42,209 bases of DNA from Lentibacillus juripiscarius JCM 12147 (GTDB lineage Bacteria > Bacillota > Bacilli > Bacillales_D > Amphibacillaceae). A program made the translations under genes and the position numbers. Numbering within the stretch: position 1 is the first letter of the stretch; each line of letters begins with the position of its first letter. The DNA lies in NCBI GenBank assembly GCA_001311805.1, contig BBCA01000024.1, forward strand, positions 1 through 42,209. Direction: 5' to 3'. Positions 18,710 to 26,108 of this stretch are shown in pieces. The notes beneath the pieces were generated by a model. The model was not told the origin of the DNA. It made no database searches and saw only the letters and a list, made by a program, of their open reading frames with translations.

Positions 18710-19726
18710 TGTTGAAGGGACACCGGACATGGGTTTTTGAAAATCAGCCAGTCATTATTTCAACCGGAACCGTTGGCGGTCCATTTGAAGCAAACGGCAG
18801 AATTCCGGAAGCTTTTGATATTTTGCATGACGATATGTGGCTGAAACAAACATCATTTGAGAAAGCACAACGGACCATGATGGAAGAAGCATGCCAGGTC
18901 GCTGTCAAAAACAGCCTTATTCAGAAAGAGCAGGTGCAGTTTTTCATAAGTGGTGATTTGATCAACCAAATAACACCGAGCAGTTTTGCAGCCAAGACAC
19001 TGGATCTTCCTTATTTCGGCTTATTCAGTGCTTGTGCTACATCAATGGAAAGTCTTGCACTCGCCGCATTCCTAATAAATGGAAATGGGGCAGATTATAT
19101 TTTGAGTGGCACAGCCAGTCATAATGCCGCAACGGAAAAACAATTCCGGTATCCGACAGAATATGGCGGACAAAAACCGCCAACCGCCCAATGGACTGTA
19201 ACCGGTGCCGGTTGTGCACTCGTTGCGAAAGATGGCATCGGGCCTAAAGTAACCTCCGCTACCATCGGTAAGGTGGTGGATATGGGGGTGACGGATCCAT
19301 TCAACATGGGTGGTGCAATGGCTCCTGCCGCTGTGGATACGATTGAAGCACACTTACAGGAACTTGGTGTGGATGCTTCACACTATGATTTGATTATTAC
19401 AGGTGATCTTGGTCAGGTTGGTCAGGAGGTTTCTTTGGACATGCTGCAGAAGAAAAAATATTAATGTCACCAAGGAAAACTACAAAGACTGTGGACTGAC
19501 GATTTATCGTGAAGATCAGCCAGTATTTTCCGGCGCGAGTGGTACAGCAAGTTCTGCAGTTGGGGTTTATGGCCATTATTTGCAGATGCTGAAAGAAAAG
19601 CAGCTAAACCGTATTCTTATGGTAGCAACCGGAGCACTGCATTCTCCGCTGAGTGTGCAGCAGAATGATTCTATTCCTTGTATTGCACATGCAGTATCAA
19701 TTGAAGCAGGAAGTGATACATCATGA
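18709..19726 (+). CDS. spoVAD: Stage V sporulation protein AD (SpoVAD), one frame break
   Basis: SpoVAD has a thiolase-like fold and binds dipicolinic acid on the outer face of the inner spore membrane. Family motifs are visible: [60 protein letters not shown] and [12 protein letters not shown]. The frame breaks in the A6 run 19453-19458. Removing one A leads to [17 protein letters not shown] and on to the end at 19726, giving about 339 codons, the normal length. The ATG overlaps the spoVAC stop, and the TGA overlaps the spoVAEb ATG (ATGA). Confidence 0.93.
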
Positions 19727-20073
19727 TTTTTTTCTGGGCATTTGTTGTAGGCGGCATTTTTTGTGTTATCGGGCAAATTATGTTTGATGTATTCAAACTT
19801 AATCCAGGAGTCGCATTAACCATTTTTGTCATAACTGGCGCTGTTTTGGACGGGCTTGGACTATATGATCCGCTAATCGACTTCGCAGGTGCCGGTGCGA
19901 CTGTCCCAATAACCAACTTCGGCAACCAGCTTGTCCACGGTGCCATGCAGGAAGCAGAGCAGCATGGCATCATCGGTGTAGTGACAGGCATATTTGAAGT
20001 CACCAGCGCCGGTATTTCGGCAGCTATCATTTTCGGCGTCATCGGTGCCTTCCTTTTCAAACCTAAAGGATAG
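19723..20073 (+). CDS. spoVAE: Stage V sporulation protein AE, SpoVAEb type
   Basis: This intact 116-residue integral membrane protein is homologous to SpoVAC and forms the DPA channel with it. Membrane segments [19 protein letters not shown] and [19 protein letters not shown] precede the shared motif [14 protein letters not shown], then [16 protein letters not shown] and a final helix. It starts inside the spoVAD stop (ATGA) and ends 11 bp before the second DUF1657 gene, with AGGAGG in that gap. No spoVAA, AB, AEa or AF genes are present, as expected for the mobile-type spoVA operon. Confidence 0.93.
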   Translation: MIFFWAFVVGGIFCVIGQIMFDVFKLNPGVALTIFVITGAVLDGLGLYDPLIDFAGAGATVPITNFGNQLVHGAMQEAEQHGIIGVVTGIFEVTSAGISAAIIFGVIGAFLFKPKG

Positions 20074-20084
20074 GAGGATTAGTC

Positions 20085-20288
20085 ATGACCGTCAGCTCGC
20101 AAGTGAAAGGATGTTACGCTTCGCTGAAGAGTGCTGATGCTACACTTGAAACACTAGCAGCTAAAACAAGCAGTCAGGAAGCGGAGGAAGCGTTCCGACA
20201 AGCAAGAAATACAGTCCGAACCGTTAAACAGGACCTGGAACAGCAAGTCATCTTTCTTACCAAAGAAGAACCGCAATATAAAAGCTAA
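20085..20288 (+). CDS. DUF1657 protein, second copy
   Basis: This 67-residue helical protein begins MTVSSQVKGCYASLKSADA and ends TKEEPQYKS, clearly a paralogue of the operon's first gene (shared MTVSSQVK start and EEPQYK end). The published spoVA2mob operon also has a DUF1657 gene at this place. AGGAGG lies 8 nt before the ATG. Function unknown; being soluble and helical, it could be a partner of the DUF1657-like tail on the next protein. Confidence 0.88.
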   Translation: MTVSSQVKGCYASLKSADATLETLAAKTSSQEAEEAFRQARNTVRTVKQDLEQQVIFLTKEEPQYKS

Positions 20289-20372
20289 AAAGGTTCATTT
20301 ACGCGACAAGGAATGTCGGGGCTGTCCTGCCGCTACGCCTGCGTCGAAACAACATGGAAAAGGATGGATACC

Positions 20373-21212
20373 ATGCCAGAGTGGATTGAAATTATTGTTC
20401 GTTCAACAATTTTATTACTCGTATTATTCATGCTAAGTAAAGGCTTCGGCAAGAAGAAGCTGTCTCAGCTTACAGTCTTCCAATTTATGCTCATGATTGT
20501 CATTGGCGGCATCGTTGCCATGAGTGTGATCAATCCGAATATCCCTATTGCCTACGGGTTTATCGCACTGGCCGTCTGGTTCATCATTCCATTTGCTGCA
20601 GAATTTATTGCGCTTAAAAGCAAACGGTTCCGTGACGTAACAAAAGGTAAAGGTACAGTATTGATTCAAAACGGCAAAATCATGGAAGATAACCTGAAAA
20701 AAGAGCGTGTCACAACAGACGATTTGCTCAGCAGGCTGCGCAGCAACAATGTTTTCACAGCCGCTGATGTCGAATTTGCAGTAATGGAACCAACCGGGGA
20801 TGTGAATGTACTTCCTAAAAAAGAAAACCAGCCTGTCACTCCTAAGATGCTAGGAACAAAAGTGTCCCCATCAAAAGAACCCCAAACAGTCATTATGGAT
20901 GGAAAAATGCTATTAGAGCCATTAGCAAATGCTTCCTTGAACCCTAATTGGCTGGAAACTGAACTCGAAAAGATGAATGTCAGCATTGAAAATGTTTTTC
21001 TCGGTCAGGTTGACAGTGATGGACAGCTAACAGTCGATTTATTCGATGATCAACTTTCTGTACCAACCCCAACGGAAAAACCACTTCTTCTGGCTACCCT
21101 GAAAAAATGCCAGGCGGATTTGGAGATGTTTGCGTTGGAAACAGAAAACAAAGAAACCAAAGTGCTGTACCAAAAAACAGTGAACGGCTTCAGCAGGCTA
21201 TTAACAAAATAA
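20373..21212 (+). CDS. DUF421 membrane protein with C-terminal DUF1657-like domain ('2Duf')
   Basis: This intact protein of about 279 residues is of the YetF/YrbG (DUF421) kind. It has three N-terminal membrane helices (IIVRSTILLLVLFMLSK, FMLMIVIGGIVAMSVI, IALAVWFIIPFAAEFIAL) and then the soluble DUF421 domain (GTVLIQNGKIMEDNLKKERVT, TADVEFAVMEPTGDVNVLPK). The last 45 residues (ATLKKCQADLEMFALETENKETKVLYQ) resemble the two free DUF1657 proteins. This two-domain product is the '2Duf' protein of spoVA2mob, reported to raise wet-heat resistance of spores. I start it at 20373, with AAAAGGA 8 nt upstream, not at 20313. Confidence 0.88.
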   Translation: MPEWIEIIVRSTILLLVLFMLSKGFGKKKLSQLTVFQFMLMIVIGGIVAMSVINPNIPIAYGFIALAVWFIIPFAAEFIALKSKRFRDVTKGKGTVLIQNGKIMEDNLKKERVTTDDLLSRLRSNNVFTAADVEFAVMEPTGDVNVLPKKENQPVTPKMLGTKVSPSKEPQTVIMDGKMLLEPLANASLNPNWLETELEKMNVSIENVFLGQVDSDGQLTVDLFDDQLSVPTPTEKPLLLATLKKCQADLEMFALETENKETKVLYQKTVNGFSRLLTK

Positions 21213-21269
21213 CGCCGTACTTAAACTGAGAAGACCGTGTTACAATCCCGGTGGTATCCATCTGCATCC

Positions 21270-21314
21270 CAAAAAACAAACAGGCACCCATTATACCGGG
21301 TGCCTGTTTGTTTT
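21270..21314. terminator. Bidirectional terminator between the spoVA operon and MDR gene
   Basis: CAAACAGGCACCC pairs with GGGTGCCTGTTTG, flanked by A and T runs on both sides. It ends the spoVA operon (plus) and the cstA/ArsA-side cluster (minus). Confidence 0.9.
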
Positions 21315-22294
21315 ACTCGTCTATATGAAGGGCAACTTTACCAAATTGTTTTGATTCTTTTACATAATTCATCGCGTCAGATGCTTCACTGAGCGAAAAT
21401 GTACGATCCACTACTGGATGCATCTGGTGACTTTCCATGAAATCCAGCATGGCATGTAGCTCCTCCCTGCTGCCCATGGTCGAGCCAATCAGCTGATACT
21501 GTCCATAGAAAAACGAGCGCAAATTAAGCTCAATCGTATCTTCTGTCGTTGCACCAAACGTAACGATCCTGCCGCCTTTTTCAGCACTTCCAAAGAACGG
21601 TTGAATGTCGCTTTTCCTACACTTTCAATAACCAAATCAATCGTTTCATCCGCCAATTCTTCCGGCCAGCTGCTGTTCGTATCAATGGCACGATCGGCAC
21701 CAAGTTCTTTTGCCTGTTCCCGTTTTGCTGTACTGCGGGAGCTGACGATGACACGGGCACCTGCTTTTTAGCGAATTGAATAAGAAACGTCGCTACACCG
21801 CTTCCTGCTCCTGGAATGAATACTGTTTCACCCTTAGCAGCTTTTCCCCTTGTAAATAATGCTCGATACCCAGTTAAGCCTGACAATGCAAGCACTCCTG
21901 CTTCATCCCATGACAAGTGTTCCGGTTTCTTTTCAAGTTGCTCTGCAGACAGCACAATGTATTCAGCGAACGTCCCATTGTCAGGCATCCCTAAAATCTC
22001 AAATTGTTCCGGTGGTGCATCACTATTTTCATACCAGCCAAGGGACGGATTAATAATTACTTCATCTCCGACAGAAAATTCGGTTACACCCTCGCCGACC
22101 GAGTCAACCACACCGGCACCGTCCGAACCAAGAATAAGTGCTCCCGGTTCTTCCCCTCTGCGGCCAGGGATAGAACAATCTCGCCGGTTCAATCCTGCCG
22201 CTTTTATTGCGACCGTAACTTGTGCATGGTCAGCAAACGGTTTGTCCATTTCTTTCTGTTTTAATTCCCCATGTTCGTGTACAAATGCTTTCAT
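21313..22294 (-). CDS. Zinc-type alcohol dehydrogenase-like (MDR) oxidoreductase, two frame breaks
   Basis: This medium-chain dehydrogenase/quinone-oxidoreductase-like protein resembles B. subtilis YogA. The catalytic-domain markers are AAGLNRRDCSIPGRRG and ILGSDGAGVVDSVGEGV. The nucleotide-binding segment starts at VFIPGAGSGVATFLIQFAKKAG. Breaks at the T5 run 21775-21779 and near 21573-21581 are repaired by one base each, giving ARVIVSSRSTAKREQAKELGAD and KGGRIVTFGATTED. The ATG at 22294 is inside the stop of the ArsA gene (ATGA), so translation is coupled. An ATG two codons earlier is too close to the ribosome binding site. Catalytic zinc ligands are not complete, and the substrate is unknown. 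Confidence 0.82.
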
Positions 22295-23235
22295 AGCCAT
22301 TGGCCCTCCTCATAATATTTACTAAATGTATGGAGATGCTGTTTTTCGGTTATATCATGTGAAAAAAGTGGGATATAAATTTTCTCTTGTTCCGCAAATG
22401 TCTCTTTGATGAGGTCCAGATACTGGTGTTCATGAGTTTTTCGTTTCTGCAAAAATTCGCCATCGGCATCTTTCGGCAGTATTTTGTTGACGATCAGCGT
22501 TTTTTACGTGCAAATGATAATTGGCCAGTAAGTCAATTGCTTTTTCGGTTTCCACAATGGACAAACGCTCCGGGTTAATAACAAATGCAAAACCGGTCAC
22601 CCCGTCATCCAGAAGAATCTCCCGTGCCCTTGCAAAGCGTTCCTGGCGTTTTTTCAGCACATCATAGATCGGGTCCTCGACAGGCTCACCATCGTTCAGC
22701 AGCTGGCTGTAGTTTTCATTCGTTTTATTCCGTTTTTGCAGCATTCCTTCAATCCAGACTCCCATCAATTCAGGCAAGGACAAAAGACGATGGTATGGCC
22801 TGTTGGTGCTGTATCAAATATAAGCTTATCATAATGTTGCCTTTCTTCTAAAATAATTGATATTAATTTATCGAATAACGCCGCTTCATCGGCACCAGGG
22901 GATGCTTTTGCTGTATCCAGCTGGCGGTGGACTTCTTCCATCATGCCGGAATGCACGACATTGCTGATATTCGATTTCACTTCTTTTATATAGGTGTCCG
23001 TCTCTTTCTGCGGATCGATTTCAATGGCATCAAGACTGTCGGCTACTTTGGTGACCGTGCCGCCGATCTGCCGGTTAAAAATATCACCCAGATTGTGGGC
23101 AGGGTCCGTGGAAATAAGCAATGTATGAAAGCCATTCAGCGCTGATTTCCAGGCAATTGCTGCCGCAGATGTGGATTTGCCTGTCCCGCCTTTGCCGCCT
23201 GCAAATATAATTTTCTTCTCTAATACTTTCATCAT
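22291..23235 (-). CDS. ArsA/Get3-type P-loop ATPase, two frame breaks
   Basis: This single-unit ATPase of the ArsA/Get3 (SIMIBI) class has a deviant Walker A GGKGGTGKST at residues 13-22, switch I STDPAHNLGD and switch II DTAPTGHT. The metal-binding cysteines of arsenite pumps are not visible, so arsenical transport is doubtful. Breaks near 22786-22792 and at the T6 run 22500-22505 are repaired to give LLSLPELMGVWIEG and the C-terminus ending SKYYEEGQWL. The rebuilt length is about 315 residues. AAGGAG precedes two tandem ATGs. It follows the cory-CC-star gene by 40 bp, and its stop overlaps the dehydrogenase start. Confidence 0.82.
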
Positions 23236-23275
23236 GCTAACTCCTTTTTCATCATCTTTGTCGGGTTTCTGGTCA

Positions 23276-23533
23276 CTAGCAGCAGCGGATGCCTGTCAGT
23301 GGTGATTTATCCATTCCCATCCGCAAGTGCCAGTCATGAAACTGTTCAATCATGTATGGATACAATTCCAGTGTATAGTAATAAACCGGATTCGGGATGC
23401 CGAGCATTTCTGAATATAAGAGCAGGAGGAATAAGTCATCCTGATCCCGGAGTTCCCTGGCTATTTCCTGGCGATGCGGCATACGGAGTACTTCTTCATA
23501 AAATGCCGCGAGTCTCTTCAGCTGGTCCAGCAT
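23276..23533 (-). CDS. cory-CC-star family small protein
   Basis: This intact 85-residue protein ends in two cysteines right before the stop, the feature that names the cory-CC-star family. The core LLLYSEMLGIPNPVYYYTLELYPYMIEQFHDWHLRMGMD is characteristic. Function unknown. The family is, to my knowledge, found beside CstA-type transporters and ArsA-like ATPases, exactly as here (cstA about 1.8 kb ahead, ArsA 40 bp behind on the same strand). The C-terminal CC could bind metal or be lipidated; that is only a guess. AAAGGGGTGAT serves as ribosome binding site. Confidence 0.75.
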   Translation of the reverse strand: MLDQLKRLAAFYEEVLRMPHRQEIARELRDQDDLFLLLLYSEMLGIPNPVYYYTLELYPYMIEQFHDWHLRMGMDKSPLTGIRCC

Positions 23534-23581
23534 ATGATCACCCCTTTACAAAACTGTCCCAGTAGTTAATAAAGCGAAAGA

Positions 23582-23606
23582 GTGCCAACATCTGTAACAT
23601 TGGCAC
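23582..23606 (-). terminator. Possible weak terminator or attenuator after cstA
   Basis: GTGCCAA pairs with TTGGCAC around an 11-nt loop. The following T-rich run on the minus strand (CTCTTTCGCTTT) is poor, so partial readthrough from cstA into the cory-CC-star gene is plausible. Confidence 0.4.
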
Positions 23607-23619
23607 CTTCGCAACTTCA

Positions 23620-25361
23620 CTATTTCGCATGTTTATCCAAATCATCCGGTGTTTTCAGGTTCTGCGTTAATGAGCTGAACGCTGTCAGCACAATCCAGAC
23701 GGCAAACACAAAGATAATTGCGCCCAGCACGAACAGCAAAAGTTTCGGGTCACTGCCGAACCATGACCATTCAAACAGCACTTGTTGGAACATGGCCCAT
23801 AATGTCATAAACATCACAAAGATCATTGGTATCAGTGTCACCAAATAGTTGCTGCCCCGTCTCTTCAGCCAAATAGAAATCAAAAGCAAACTGATGCCAG
23901 CAAGCAGCTGATTGGATGTACCAAACAGCGGCCAGAGCAAGTAACCGCCTGACCCAAACCCTTTGGATCCTTCCGGCAAGAGTACCAACACTGTGCTGGA
24001 GATAACCGCTACCGATGTGGCCACATGCATTTGGAAAGCGCCGGCACTTTGTATTCCGCACCAAGTTCTGCGATGATATAGCGCATCATACGGACTGATG
24101 TATCCAGCGTCGTTGCTGCAAAGCTAACAATAATTATCGATACAATCGTCCCAGCAATGTCTGGCGGGATCATTAATCCTGTCGCCAAAGCACTCGCACC
24201 TTCAACAAAGACATTCAGCCCAGCTTCGTTAGCCGCTGGAAAACTGCTGTAGGTCGCCAGAAATTCATCGGTACTTCCAAAGAACGTGACAACAGCCAAA
24301 ATCGATACGAGAGCAAGTGTACCTTCACCGACAGCACCAAAATATCCGACAAACGTGCGTCTGTTTCTTTGTTAAGCTGCTTGGAAGATGTTCCGCTTGA
24401 AACGAGACCGTGGAACCCGGATATCGCACCACAAGCAATGGTGATGAATAACAGCGGGAACCAGGACGTATCTGCACCAGGATTCGTGATTGGTGCTGTA
24501 ATTTCCGGATTCGTAAACAACAGACCAAGGTATAAAATGGCCAGACCGACGACAAGCTGGTGCGAATTAATAAAATCACGCGGCTGTAAGAGCTTCCAGA
24601 CCGGAATGGTGGAAGCGATATAGACGTAAGCCATTAAAATAATAATCCAAATCAAAAACGCGCTATTAACTGCACCCATGCCGAATAAACCAGCACTACC
24701 CTCACCGCCAAAATACCGAACCAGATCAATTTGCAACACTTCCGCTCTGCTCGCAACAATCGCCGCCAAGTACATAACGGCGAGTGCTATCACCGAGGGA
24801 CCCAGCATTTTGCATTCCGCTTATAAACGGCATAACCAATCCAAATAGCCAGCGGGATCTGGATGAATACCGGAATAACACTTGCCGGGTATGAAACAAA
24901 CAGATTAGCAATTACCCAGGCAAAAACAGCATTCACCATCAATACGAGAATCAAAATAATAAATAAGAACAGCATTTTTGCCCGCTGGCCGACCAGCTTG
25001 TCTGCAAGGGTCCCGATGGATTGTCCTTTATTGCGTACGGACAGGACGAGCGTGCCAAAGTCATGGACACCAGCTGCTAAAACAGTGCCCAGCACCACCC
25101 ATATCAATGCTGGTAGCCAGCCCCAATAAACGGCAATTGCCGGTCCGAGAATTGGTGCCGCACCAGCGACAGAAGTAAAGTGATGTCCCCATAAGACAAA
25201 TTTGTTTGTCGGCACAAAGTCCACATCATCCTTGTACTTGTGCGCCGGCGTCACATAGTTTGGATCAAGCCGGAAGATCTTCTCGCTACCAGCTTGGAAT
25301 AATACCGGTAGCCAAGCGCAAAGACCACCAACCCGATCACTGCTGCCAAAATACCACTCAT
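23620..25361 (-). CDS. cstA: Carbon starvation protein A (CstA), about four frame breaks
   Basis: CstA-family membrane transporters import peptides or pyruvate under carbon limitation. Many membrane segments are visible, with family motifs [47 protein letters not shown] and [19 protein letters not shown]. The start ATG at 25361 has GGAGG upstream and leads to [22 protein letters not shown]. Breaks lie near 25290, 24810, 24342 and 24035, and repaired length is about 580 residues. A cre-like site lies 64 bp upstream of the start, consistent with CcpA repression as known for B. subtilis cstA. It heads the cstA / cory-CC-star / ArsA / MDR set. Confidence 0.9.
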
Positions 25362-25424
25362 TCGCCTCTCCTCCTTTTAATTGGCAGAAACATCAGAAAA
25401 TTGTAGGTATCCCATTAGAATATA

Positions 25425-25440
25425 TGCGGAAACGCTTTCT
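25425..25440 (-). promoter_or_regulatory. cre-like CcpA operator upstream of cstA
   Basis: On the minus strand the bases read AGAAAGCGTTTCCGCA, matching the catabolite-responsive element core (TGAAAGCGTTTNCA-like) with one or two mismatches. Its place, 64 bp before the cstA start, fits repression by CcpA-HPr(Ser-P). Confidence 0.6.
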
Positions 25441-25605
25441 AGTACAACTTCATTTTACTATAAATACAGATAAATTTAAATATTTAAAACCCTAATTGAA
25501 AGATAATTCTTAGAATAGTGTTTCTAATTGCTTAGTGCGAGTGAAAGAAGGAAGATTTTGCTTATAAGGAGCTTATTCACAGATTATACTCCCGAACGTC
25601 ATAAA

Positions 25606-25637
25606 AATCCTGACAGCGTCACGCACTGTCAGGATTG
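25606..25637 (-). terminator. Terminator after the formate dehydrogenase operon
   Basis: ATCCTGACAG pairs with CTGTCAGGAT around a 9-nt loop. On the minus strand it is followed by TTTTTA. It lies 4 bp from the DUF1641 stop. Confidence 0.85.
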
Positions 25638-25640
25638 AAT

Positions 25641-26108
25641 TTATGCCTTTCCCATCCCGCGCAAAAACTGCAGCAGCATGGTAATACTCCGGTTGATTTC
25701 CGGGTCTTTCAAAGCTTTCAAAAGATCCATGTAAGATGTTTTCCCCGACGCTTCTGATGCCGCAGCCTCTTTAACTGCATGATTCATGCGGTCCGCAAAA
25801 TACTGCAGTTCATCCACATCGAGCCTCCCTGCAAGCTGAAACAGTTTTGTGAGGTTTTCCACTGGTGCTGCATACTCCGGCTTATTCAGCTCACGCATCA
25901 CATTCACCAGTGCATCTTCCCGATGTTTGACAAGGGCGTTCATCATATCAAGTGTTTCACTCTGATTGAGTGCCTCCAGCAAGTCAATTCCTTTCAAAAT
26001 CGCTTCCTTATTGTCACTGACCGCTGCTGCCACTTCCTCCAGATTACGCTGGCGAATGGTTTCTTTAGGTACTTCCATTCGCTTTATTTTCGAAAGTTTC
26101 TCAGCCAT
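25641..26108 (-). CDS. yrhD: DUF1641 protein (YrhD-like), formate dehydrogenase partner
   Basis: This intact 155-residue helical protein contains the DUF1641 signature region [20 protein letters not shown]. In B. subtilis yrhD lies beside the formate dehydrogenase gene yrhE. Here its ATG overlaps the end of the dehydrogenase gene by 8 bp, with AGGTGA as ribosome binding site inside that gene. Translational coupling argues for a joint role, for example as a small subunit or assembly factor. No cofactor motifs are visible. Confidence 0.85.
   Translation of the reverse strand: MAEKLSKIKRMEVPKETIRQRNLEEVAAAVSDNKEAILKGIDLLEALNQSETLDMMNALVKHREDALVNVMRELNKPEYAAPVENLTKLFQLAGRLDVDELQYFADRMNHAVKEAAASEASGKTSYMDLLKALKDPEINRSITMLLQFLRGMGKA

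Noticed and set aside
22291..23235. Arsenite efflux ATPase
   Set aside because: No arsB, arsR, arsD or arsC nearby, no metal-binding cysteine triad visible, and only one ATPase half. The class is ArsA/Get3, but arsenic resistance is not supported.
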